In this document: piece after piece, positions 50,633 to 58,950 of the stretch
Position numbering within the stretch: the first letter of the stretch is position 1
Layout: each line of letters opens with the position of its first letter
Assembly: GCF_031454135.1 (NCBI RefSeq)
Contig: NZ_JAVDQF010000001.1
Coordinates: 3,472,001 to 3,536,000, forward strand
Length of the DNA: 64,000 nucleotides
Reading direction: 5' to 3'
From: Arthrobacter russicus
GTDB lineage: Bacteria; Actinomycetota; Actinomycetes; Actinomycetales; Micrococcaceae
The notes under the pieces: generated by a model
The model's input: the letters and a program-made list of their open reading frames with translations, nothing else
Told to the model about the DNA's origin: nothing
The model's database searches: none
Made by a program: the position numbers and the translations under genes

Positions 50633-51467
50633 GTTCCCCTATGTATCCGGCGCCGCAGTACTCACCGGGGCCGCAAGCGGCATCGGCGAAGCGACCGCCA
50701 AAGGTCTGGCGATGCGCGGTATGGATATGGCAATCATCGACAAGGATGCGGCGCCGCTGGAGGCCCTGGCAGCCGGGTTGCGGGCCAATTATCCGAAACT
50801 GACCATCAGCACCCATGTGGTCGACCTTTCCGAAGCAGCACCGATTGCGGCTCTGCCCGAGGAAGTCCGGCGCAGTCACGAGCGGGTCAGCATGCTGATC
50901 AACAACGCCGGGGTGGCCTTGGGCGGCACCTTCGAGGATGTTTCGCTGGCTGACATCGAATTCGTGATGGCGGTGAATTTCTGGGCCGCGGTCCGGATGA
51001 GCAAGGCATTCATGCCAGATCTCCGCGCGGCCGATTCGGCCCTGATGATCAATATTTCAAGTCTCTTCGGCTTGATCGGCACTCCGGGGCAGACTGCGTA
51101 CACGGCGAGCAAATTCGCGATCCGTGGCTTTTCCGAGTCATTGCGCACCGAGGTCTCGCGCTTCGGAATCAAGGTGCTCCAGGTGCATCCCGGCGGGATC
51201 AAGACCAATGTCGCGAACAACGCCCGGCTCGGCGCGAATCTCACCCGTGGGGATGTGGACCAGGTCCGCAGTTCGTTCAACAAGGTGCTCACCATGGATC
51301 CCCGCGTCGCGGCAGAGCAGATCTTGAACGCGGTGGCCGCCGGGAAAAACCGTTTGGTGATTACCAAAGAGGCCAAAGCGCTGGATCTGCTCGCCAGATT
51401 GTTGCCGGCGAAGCACGGCGAAATCATCGCCAAGGAAATGCTCCGCAGAACCGGGGTCAAGCTCTGA
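50625..51467 (+). CDS. Short-chain dehydrogenase/reductase
   Basis: A 280-residue SDR of the classical type: cofactor motif TGAASGIGEA (TGxxxGIG), NNAGVALGG, catalytic Ser in NISSLFGLIG and the YxxxK as YTASK, then HPGGIKTN. The ATG lies inside the end of the BVMO gene (8-base overlap), so the three genes are translated as one unit. It probably oxidises a secondary alcohol to the ketone used by the BVMO, or works in reverse. The C-terminal extension (residues 230-280) resembles that of the 3-oxo-acyl and SDR2-like actinobacterial proteins. Confidence 0.92.
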   Translation: MSEFPYVSGAAVLTGAASGIGEATAKGLAMRGMDMAIIDKDAAPLEALAAGLRANYPKLTISTHVVDLSEAAPIAALPEEVRRSHERVSMLINNAGVALGGTFEDVSLADIEFVMAVNFWAAVRMSKAFMPDLRAADSALMINISSLFGLIGTPGQTAYTASKFAIRGFSESLRTEVSRFGIKVLQVHPGGIKTNVANNARLGANLTRGDVDQVRSSFNKVLTMDPRVAAEQILNAVAAGKNRLVITKEAKALDLLARLLPAKHGEIIAKEMLRRTGVKL

Positions 51468-52447
<980 letters not shown>

Positions 52448-52462
52448 TCTGAGCGGCGACCA

Positions 52463-52537
52463 GGCCCCGGTCACCGGGGCCGGGAGCCCGTTGGAGAGGG
52501 CGGGGCGGCTTTGCGCAGGCAAGGCTGCCCCGCCCTC
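52463..52537 (+). terminator. Double terminator after rpf, then gcvH upstream region
   Basis: A short stem GGCCCCGG/CCGGGGCC (52463-52481) is followed by a longer one, GAGGGCGGGGC (52496-52506) with its perfect complement at 52527-52537, ending in TCTTC. The remaining bases to 52763 hold no gene. TTGACT near 52686 is a possible -35 element for gcvH, and the word TTAGACCTGAA occurs at 52744-52754. Confidence 0.7.
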
Positions 52538-52743
52538 TTCGGCATCCCGGGGAGCGGCACCCCGGACGGACTCGGCGCTGCGGAACGTGGGGAACGGTCA
52601 GTTTTGTGATTCGAGTCCGTCAGTTTGTCCGGTGCACCAGGCCATCCGGCAGGCTGGGCACTTGCCCTGGGCCATCGGCTCACTGTTGACTGGGGGTAGC
52701 AGTTTTGCGCTGCTGGTCGTCCCGGCCCGATCCGTTGCAGAAT

Positions 52744-52754
52744 TTAGACCTGAA
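52744..52754 (+). promoter_or_regulatory. Shared promoter word TTAGACCTGAA upstream of gcvH
   Basis: This 11-base word lies 9 bases before the gcvH start. It recurs exactly at 55060-55070, upstream of the second MerR gene of the same block. It could be a site for one of the MerR-type regulators encoded here; that is inference. Confidence 0.45.
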
Positions 52755-52763
52755 AGGCGCCCC

Positions 52764-53150
52764 ATGAGCAACATTCCCGCTGAATTTTCCTATACCGCCG
52801 AGCATGAGTGGGTCAGCGCACCCGATGCCGAAGGCGTGGTCCGGGTGGGCATCACGGATTTCGCCCAGGACGCCTTGGGCGACGTGGTCTATGTCCAGGT
52901 TCCCGAAGTCGGCAGTGCGCTCACCGCCAATGACGTGGTCGGCGAGGTCGAGTCCACGAAGAGCGTCAGCGACATCTTCGCTCCGCTCAGCGGCGAGGTG
53001 GTGGCCCGGAACGAAGGTCTGGACAGCGACCCGGCACTGATCAACTCGGACCCGTACGGCGAAGGCTGGTTGCTGGAGATCAAACTCGACGATGCATCGT
53101 CCCACGAGAGCCTGCTCAGTGCCTCGGAGTACGAACAGCAGGTAGGGTAG
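52764..53150 (+). CDS. gcvH: Glycine cleavage system H protein
   Basis: A 128-residue lipoyl carrier protein. The hybrid barrel ends in GEVESTKSVSDIFAPLSGEVV, where the Lys carries the lipoamide arm that shuttles the methylamine group between the P and T proteins. It starts MSNIPAEFSYTAEHEWV, and GAAAGG lies about eight bases upstream. The gcvP and gcvT genes are not in the window. Standing alone upstream of garA and the merR genes, as in mycobacteria (Rv1826-Rv1830 order), is conserved across actinobacteria. Confidence 0.95.
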   Translation: MSNIPAEFSYTAEHEWVSAPDAEGVVRVGITDFAQDALGDVVYVQVPEVGSALTANDVVGEVESTKSVSDIFAPLSGEVVARNEGLDSDPALINSDPYGEGWLLEIKLDDASSHESLLSASEYEQQVG

Positions 53151-53280
53151 TCTGATACCTCGCATCGCGCCGGGCGGAGCAATCCGCAGCCCGGCTCCCG
53201 ATGCCGGAATAGACCATTTGGAGCTTCCGGAACAACGGTTCTGGAAGGATTGCAGGAATGAAAACAGGGGAGGAACTCAG

Positions 53281-53745
53281 ATGGGTGGCAATGAGCGCGA
53301 CGCCGTGAACGCGACGCCGGAAGAGGCTCACACGCCCAAGGCTTCCGAAACCACGTCGATCCATGTGCCTTCGGCTTCGGCCGAGCCGGCGATCCAGCCG
53401 AATTTGAGCAATGAAGAACTTTCTGCGGTAGCGGCGCTCCCGGCTGGTTCGGCGCTTTTGATCGCGCACTCCGGGCCCAATCAGGGAGCCAGGTTCCTCT
53501 TGGACTCGGAGACCACGTTGGCCGGCCGGCACCCGGATGCGGATGTCTTCCTCGACGACGTCACGGTATCCCGCAGGCACGTGGAGTTCCGCCGCGAAGG
53601 CAATGGCTTCCGGGTCGTCGATTCGGGCAGCCTCAACGGAACCTACGTCAACGGCGACCGGGTGGATTCCGTGCTGTTGCGAACCGGCAGCGAGGTTCAG
53701 ATCGGCAAGTTCCGCTTGACCTACTACGCCAGCTCGAAAGCCTAG
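53281..53745 (+). CDS. garA: FHA-domain regulator GarA/OdhI
   Basis: A 154-residue protein. The N-terminal tail carries the phospho-acceptor motif ETTS (residues 23-26), the target of Ser/Thr kinases in GarA and OdhI. The FHA domain follows (about 60-150), with LAGRHPDADVFLDD, VTVSRRHVEF and SLNGTYVNG, the phosphothreonine-binding residues. Unphosphorylated GarA/OdhI inhibits 2-oxoglutarate dehydrogenase and adjusts glutamate metabolism. GGGAGGA lies before ATG 53281; the frame upstream of it is not used. The second motif Thr is followed by Ser-Ile-His rather than the usual SVFR, a small departure from mycobacterial GarA. Confidence 0.95.
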   Translation: MGGNERDAVNATPEEAHTPKASETTSIHVPSASAEPAIQPNLSNEELSAVAALPAGSALLIAHSGPNQGARFLLDSETTLAGRHPDADVFLDDVTVSRRHVEFRREGNGFRVVDSGSLNGTYVNGDRVDSVLLRTGSEVQIGKFRLTYYASSKA

Positions 53746-53755
53746 GGCGGCTTGA

Positions 53756-54526
53756 GTGGCAGTACAGGGGGCGCGTCGGGCGGCCGGTGAAAACCGGCTC
53801 GGTGACGCGCACGCTTATGCCGGGCGACCGGTCATCTTCAACATCGGCGAAGTGCTCGCGCAGCTCACCGAAGACTTTCCTTCGGTCACCGCGTCGAAAA
53901 TCCGATTCTACGAGGAGAAGGGCTTGGTCACGCCGCAGCGGACGGCAGCGGGATACCGGCAGTTCACCGAATCGGACGTGGAACGGCTGCGCTTCGTGCT
54001 GGCCTTGCAGCGCGACCACTATCTGCCCTTGAAAGTGATCCGGGACTACCTCGATTCGATCGACCGCGGCGAAGGGCCGGAGAACCTCCCGCCCGGAGTC
54101 AGCGCCTCGATCGCGCCGCGTCCGGTGAACCCGGAACTGGCCGCCGAAATGGCCGGCCGGGCCCGGCGGCTCAGCGTGGAGCAACTCCGAGTCGAGTCCG
54201 GCGCGAGCAACGAGCTGTTGGAGTCGCTGCTCAGCTTCGGCTTGATCGCTGCCGAGGCGGGCCATTTCGACGACCACGCGCTGCGGGTGGCGAAAGCCTG
54301 CGCTGCGCTTGCCGCGCACGGCTTGGAACCGCGCCACCTGCGCCCGTTCCAGGCCGCTGCGGAACGCGAGTTCGGTCTGGTCGAACGGGTGGTATCGCCT
54401 TTGGCCTCGCGGCGCGACGGCGCCTCCCAAGCCCGTGCGGCCGAGTCCGCCCGCGAAATCAGCGATCTGTGCCTTTCCCTGCATTCCGCCTTGGTCCAGG
54501 GCCATATTGCCCGGATGGACAGCTGA
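53756..54526 (+). CDS. ftsR: MerR-family regulator FtsR (Rv1828-like)
   Basis: A 256-residue MerR-type regulator starting at GTG 53756, 10 bases after garA. The winged helix is FNIGEVLAQLTEDFPSVTASKIRFYEEKGLVTPQRTAAGYRQFTESD (about residues 26-70), followed by a long helix and a C-terminal domain larger than in classical MerR sensors. No Cys metal site is seen. The orthologue in corynebacteria (FtsR) activates ftsZ and links growth to division. It sits in the conserved order gcvH-garA-ftsR-bfn-merR. Confidence 0.92.
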   Translation: MAVQGARRAAGENRLGDAHAYAGRPVIFNIGEVLAQLTEDFPSVTASKIRFYEEKGLVTPQRTAAGYRQFTESDVERLRFVLALQRDHYLPLKVIRDYLDSIDRGEGPENLPPGVSASIAPRPVNPELAAEMAGRARRLSVEQLRVESGASNELLESLLSFGLIAAEAGHFDDHALRVAKACAALAAHGLEPRHLRPFQAAAEREFGLVERVVSPLASRRDGASQARAAESAREISDLCLSLHSALVQGHIARMDS

Positions 54527-54548
54527 ACGGTGAACGGCATGGGTTCAG

Positions 54549-55034
54549 ATGATTGAACTCGAACTCGTCGGCGTCCGGATCGAGATGCCGTCCAGTCAGC
54601 CCCTGGTGCTGCTCAAGGAAGTCGACGGCGAGCGGCACCTGCCGATCTGGATCGGCACTCCGGAAGCCAGTGCGATTGCGATCGCCCAGCAAGGCGTCGC
54701 GCCGCCCCGGCCGTTGACCCATGATCTTTTCGGCGATCTTCTGGCTGCCGTCGGGTTGAGCCTGGCGCATGTGACGATCACCGCGGTGGAAGACGCGGTG
54801 TTCTACGCCCAGCTGGTGCTCGACGACGGAACCGTGATCGGATCCAGGGCCTCGGATGCTTTGGCGCTCGCGCAACGCGCGCATTGCCAGATCTGGTGCG
54901 CCGATGTCGTCTTGGACGAGGCCGGAGTGCGGATCGGCGACGATGACGGTTCCGCCCCCGAGGACGATGAAACGGAAGTGCAGCGGTTCCGGGCCTTTTT
55001 GGACGACGTCGAACCGGAAGACTTCGGCAACTGA
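54549..55034 (+). CDS. Bifunctional nuclease family protein (DUF151)
   Basis: A 161-residue protein of the DUF151/BFN domain: MIELELVGVRIEMPSSQPLVLLKEVDGERHLPIWIGTPEASAIAIA, followed by LTHDLFGDLLAAVG and GTVIGSRASDALALAQR. Plant and bacterial relatives have RNase/DNase activity in vitro; the mycobacterial orthologue (Rv1829) is essential-like but its role is unknown. The acidic tail (DDETEVQRFRAFLDDVEPEDF) is typical. It lies between the two merR genes and begins 22 bases after ftsR. Confidence 0.93.
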   Translation: MIELELVGVRIEMPSSQPLVLLKEVDGERHLPIWIGTPEASAIAIAQQGVAPPRPLTHDLFGDLLAAVGLSLAHVTITAVEDAVFYAQLVLDDGTVIGSRASDALALAQRAHCQIWCADVVLDEAGVRIGDDDGSAPEDDETEVQRFRAFLDDVEPEDFGN

Positions 55035-55053
55035 GCGGATCGCTGAGGTTTCA

Positions 55054-55070
55054 TTCAGGTTAGACCTGAA
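55054..55070. promoter_or_regulatory. Inverted repeat upstream of the second MerR gene
   Basis: TTCAGGT-TAG-ACCTGAA is a perfect 7-bp inverted repeat. It includes the 11-base word TTAGACCTGAA found also before gcvH. It lies about 230 bases before the MerR start. It may be an operator for one of the two MerR proteins in the block. Confidence 0.5.
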
Positions 55071-55300
55071 GGTTAAACTTTCGACACGCCGGAAGATTTT
55101 TGCTAGCGTCTTTGACCAATGCCCGCTGCGGTTCTAACGTCGGATTAGACAGTTCCCATTGCATGTCCGGCGATCTATCGTCACACTGGATTGAGAAGTT
55201 ACACCGATGAGCTTCTGATCGTGCGTACTTCCGCACAGTGGTGACGGATTCCGGACGTACCTTCCCCGGGAACTTTGACAGATCAACGACGGAGGGTCCG

Positions 55301-55894
55301 ATGAGTCCGAAAGGCGAGGGTGGCGAGCTGAAACAAGCCGCCAGTCCCACCACGGTGATACCTGCCGGGGCGCAAGGATTGCTTTTCACCGAGGACCTCC
55401 CTGTTCTGGATGAAGACGCGGGTTACCGCGGACCCACGGCTTGCAAAGCCGCCGGAATCACCTATCGTCAGCTCGATTACTGGGCACGTACCGGTCTCGT
55501 CGAGCCGACCGTGCGCAACGCCGCCGGCTCCGGCTCGCAGCGGCTCTACGGGTTCCGTGACATCTTGGTGCTCAAGGTGGTCAAACGCCTGCTGGACACC
55601 GGGGTTTCGCTGCAGCAGATCCGTTCTGCAGTCGAGCACCTGCGGGAGCGCGGGGTCGACGATCTGGCCCAAATCACGTTGATGAGCGATGGCGCCTCGG
55701 TGTATGAATGCACCTCCGCCGACGAAGTCATCGACCTGGTGCAGGGCGGCCAAGGCGTGTTCGGAATCGCGGTGGGCAAAGTCTGGCGCGAAGTCGAAGG
55801 CAGCCTCTCCGAATTGCCGAGCGAACACGCTGAGGACCAGTCCTTCCCGGACGACGAGTTGGGCAAGCGGCGCGCGGCGCGACGGATTTCCTGA
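55301..55894 (+). CDS. MerR-family regulator (Rv1830-like)
   Basis: A 197-residue regulator starting at ATG 55301 with a GGAGGG site. The MerR winged helix is GPTACKAAGITYRQLDYWARTGLVEPTVRNAAGSGSQRLYGFRDI (about residues 45-90), then LLDTGVSLQQIRSAVEHLRERGVDDL. The C-terminal domain (TLMSDGASVYECTSADEVIDLVQGGQGVFGIAVGKV) is conserved in this actinobacterial family. The mycobacterial orthologue influences cell division and drug tolerance. It is separated from bfn by 265 bases with its own likely promoter. Confidence 0.92.
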   Translation: MSPKGEGGELKQAASPTTVIPAGAQGLLFTEDLPVLDEDAGYRGPTACKAAGITYRQLDYWARTGLVEPTVRNAAGSGSQRLYGFRDILVLKVVKRLLDTGVSLQQIRSAVEHLRERGVDDLAQITLMSDGASVYECTSADEVIDLVQGGQGVFGIAVGKVWREVEGSLSELPSEHAEDQSFPDDELGKRRAARRIS

Positions 55895-55987
55895 GCCTGC
55901 TTCCCGGCACCGGACTTCCGGTCGCTGTTCGCCTGCTGTTCTTTTGCCGGGCGGAAAACGTTCACTCCTTGCTGGCAGCGTTTCAGC

Positions 55988-57817
55988 ATGCCCGTCAATC
56001 ACTCAGTCTTTGCCGCTGGCCGCCTCCGGAAAACCCTTGATTCCAAGGGCCGCCGGGTAGCCGTCATCGTGCTCTCCGGCCTCCTGCTGGCCGCAAGCGG
56101 GCTGCCCGCCCAAGCCGAACCGCCCGGCAGCGCAGAAACCCCGGATTCGATCAGCACCGCGATGAACACCGCGGTTTCCGGCAATGCCTTCGCCGGGAAT
56201 CCCGACTACCAGCACACCGTGGTCGGGCACAACCAACCCTCGCACGGCCGCTTGGCGATCGCACCGAACGGCGATTACCGCTACACCCCCGAACCGGGCT
56301 ATCTGGGCCCGGATTCATTCCGGGTGGACAGCTCGGACGCGGTGCAGCTCTTCCAGACGGACCTGCCGGCTTTGGCTTCCTTCAGCTCGGTGCCGATCAC
56401 GGCAGGGGGATTCGGTTCGTCAGTGGCACCGGTGCCGGGCAAACCCGGACGCGTCTACGGGTTGACGGACCGGGGCCCGAACGTGGACGGACCGGCGAAA
56501 AACCTCAAGATCGAGGCGATTCCGGACTTCACCCCGTCGATCGGCGAGTTCCAACTCGATCAAGGCAAAGCCGTCCTGTTGCGCAGCATTCCGCTCAAGG
56601 CCGCGGACGGCACCCCGATGAACGGGCAGGTGAACTCCTCGGCATCGACCGGCGAGACCATCCAGGACCTCGATGGCAGGGTGCTTCCGGCCTCGCCCTA
56701 CGGACTGGACTCCGAAGGCTTGGTGGCGATGCCGGACGGCAGTTTCTACGTCTCGGACGAATACGGTCCATTCATCGTCCATTTCGACGCCACCGGCCGG
56801 GAAATCGGTAGGATGAGCCCGTTCGGCGGCGGTCTGCCGGCGGAGCTTGCGAACCGGACGCCGAATCAGGGCATGGAAGGACTGACCATCACCCCGGACG
56901 GCAAGACCCTGGTCGGCATCATGCAGAGCGCCCTCAACCAACCGGATCTGGCCAAGGGCGTCAGCGCGAAGAAAATCGCGGCCACCCGGATCGTCACGAT
57001 CGGCTTGGCAGACCGGGCAGTGCATGAATACCTGGTGCTGCTGGAGGATCCGGCGACCACCAAGGACGCGGTCAGCGAAATCACCGCACTGTCGGCGACC
57101 GAATTCCTGATCGACGAACGGGACGGCAACCTCCAGCCCGGCGGGCGCAAGCTGTTCTATCGGGTGGACATCAGCGGCGCCACCGACGTCGGACCGGCCG
57201 CGCAGCTGCCCGGGGCCGGGTACGACGGCGGAAAGGGCGGCTTGTTGCTGGCCGGCAAGACCATCGAGGCCACGCTCGGCGAGCGCCCGACGGCCGCAGC
57301 CGGCGCCGCGCTGGCGGACCTCGGGATCAAGCCGGCGGCCAAAAAACTGAGTTTGGACCTGGGTGCTTTGGTCAGCACGCTCAACCCGAGCGGGGCGTTC
57401 TTCGGGCACGACAAGATCGAGGGTGTCTTCCCGTTCGACGGCGGCAACAAGCTGCTGATCTCCAACGACAATGACTTCGGCATCGACGCGGTGCAACCCG
57501 GTAGCCAGAATCCATACGTGCTGCATCCGAAACTGCTGCCGGACGGCAAACAGGACGACGGGGAATACCTCGTGGTGGATCTGCGCAAATTGCCGGCTCG
57601 GCCGGTCTCCAAAACCATCGACATCTCGGTGACTGCTCCGGCTACCGAGGCTCCGGCCCTGCCACCGGCATCCGGCACCGCCGCTGCCACGGTGCCGGTG
57701 GCTGATGGCGAACCACTCGCCGCAACCGGCGTCGACCTCTGGGCGCTGGCTGCGGCAGCGCTGCTCATCGCGGCAGGGTTGGCCGGTTCCGGCTTCAGCC
57801 GGCGCCGGAAGCGGTAG
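55988..57817 (+). CDS. Cell-wall-anchored esterase-like/phytase-domain protein
   Basis: A 609-residue exported protein. A signal peptide covers about residues 1-43 (VIVLSGLLLAASGLPAQA). A short cadherin/Ig-like repeat (NGDYRYTPEPGYLGPDSFRV) precedes an 'esterase-like activity of phytase' beta-propeller domain (about 130-540; YGLDSEGLVAMPDGSFYVSDEYGP and EGLTITPDGKTLVG). The C-terminus has LAATG, a hydrophobic helix and RRRKR, the class-E sortase signal, so it should be linked to the peptidoglycan. Substrate unknown, perhaps organic phosphate esters. The ATG lacks a clear ribosome binding site. Confidence 0.88.
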   Translation: MPVNHSVFAAGRLRKTLDSKGRRVAVIVLSGLLLAASGLPAQAEPPGSAETPDSISTAMNTAVSGNAFAGNPDYQHTVVGHNQPSHGRLAIAPNGDYRYTPEPGYLGPDSFRVDSSDAVQLFQTDLPALASFSSVPITAGGFGSSVAPVPGKPGRVYGLTDRGPNVDGPAKNLKIEAIPDFTPSIGEFQLDQGKAVLLRSIPLKAADGTPMNGQVNSSASTGETIQDLDGRVLPASPYGLDSEGLVAMPDGSFYVSDEYGPFIVHFDATGREIGRMSPFGGGLPAELANRTPNQGMEGLTITPDGKTLVGIMQSALNQPDLAKGVSAKKIAATRIVTIGLADRAVHEYLVLLEDPATTKDAVSEITALSATEFLIDERDGNLQPGGRKLFYRVDISGATDVGPAAQLPGAGYDGGKGGLLLAGKTIEATLGERPTAAAGAALADLGIKPAAKKLSLDLGALVSTLNPSGAFFGHDKIEGVFPFDGGNKLLISNDNDFGIDAVQPGSQNPYVLHPKLLPDGKQDDGEYLVVDLRKLPARPVSKTIDISVTAPATEAPALPPASGTAAATVPVADGEPLAATGVDLWALAAAALLIAAGLAGSGFSRRRKR

Positions 57818-58699
57818 TCAGCGGCCGAGGATTTGCTGCAACAGGGCGTCGAAGCCTGCTGCAGCGGTCTTCGCCGCGTCTCCGGGCCAGTGGTGCACCG
57901 CGCGGGCAGCGCCCTGGATCTGCTGCCAGTTGGCCTGTTCGGCGATCGTCGGCGTCAGCAACAAGGAACCGAACATGGTGGCCATTTCATCGAGCCGGTA
58001 CTCGTGTTCGGCAGAGGACTGCCGGACCCGGTTCGCCACGATTCCGGCGGCGCTGAGCTTCGGCGCGAACTCATTGCGGAAAAGTTCGATGGCGCGCAGC
58101 GTCCGTTCCGTGCCGGCAACGGAAAAAAGCCCTGGTTCGGCGACCAGGAGGACTTTGTCCGAGGCGGTCCACGCGATCCTGGTCAGCCCGTTCAACGACG
58201 GCGGGCAATCGACCAGGACGAGTTCGTAGTCCGGCTTGCCGCCGATCACTTGGGTGTTCCGGGTGAGCCCGGCCAACACCGCGGAAAGCCGGCGCAAATC
58301 GCGGCGGCCCAAATCCGGCCGGTCGAAGATCCCGGAATAGGCGGAGCCGACGGCGACGTCGAGCACGGTCGAGGTCGCCCGTGCATCAGCCCGGTGTCCG
58401 GCACCGCGCCGCGAACTGGGGCGTTGCGCAGCTGCTTCCGTGCCGGCCGGGACGTGTTCCAGCCAGCCGGAGGGCTGGACTTGGCGGGTCAAATCGGCCT
58501 TCCGCGGGTTCTTCAGCATCCGGCCGATGTCGAGCTGCCCGCCGGGTCGCACCCCGAGGCCGGTGGTTGCATCGGCATGCGGGTCGAGGTCGATCACCAG
58601 CGTGGGAATGCCCGCGGCCAGAGCTGCCGAGGCGAGCCCCAAGGTCACGGAGGTTTTGCCTACGCCGCCCTTCAAAGAGCTGATACTCACTACCTGCAC
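57818..58699 (-). CDS. ParA-family ATPase
   Basis: A 293-residue P-loop ATPase with the deviant Walker A motif KGGVGKTS (residues 10-17), the A' region LVIDLDPHADATTGLG and LVLVDCPPSLNGLT (Walker B). It resembles chromosomal ParA/Soj proteins but carries a basic, low-complexity insertion (about residues 88-108). No ParB gene follows. It starts at GTG 58699 and is divergent from pyruvate carboxylase. It may position a cellular cargo other than the chromosome origin; a second MinD/ParA-like ATPase lies at 62489. Confidence 0.88.
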   Translation of the reverse strand: MQVVSISSLKGGVGKTSVTLGLASAALAAGIPTLVIDLDPHADATTGLGVRPGGQLDIGRMLKNPRKADLTRQVQPSGWLEHVPAGTEAAAQRPSSRRGAGHRADARATSTVLDVAVGSAYSGIFDRPDLGRRDLRRLSAVLAGLTRNTQVIGGKPDYELVLVDCPPSLNGLTRIAWTASDKVLLVAEPGLFSVAGTERTLRAIELFRNEFAPKLSAAGIVANRVRQSSAEHEYRLDEMATMFGSLLLTPTIAEQANWQQIQGAARAVHHWPGDAAKTAAAGFDALLQQILGR

Positions 58700-58950
58700 T
58701 CGAGATCCCCACTGAATAGATTTGATCGTCGTCCGGTCTGCCTGAACCTCTCCTCATCATATGTGCGACCGGGGCAGAATGCCGGTTATTGCGGGAACTG
58801 CGGTGCGGATCTACCCGGATGCAGGTGCCCGGGCAGATCCGCTTGGCGTAACCAAGTGACGGCGGACACTAAATCTGCACCGGGGAACCGGTATGCTGGC
58901 CCAGCAGTATCGGGGGGATTAAAAGTCGACTCAGCAAACAAGGGGAATGC

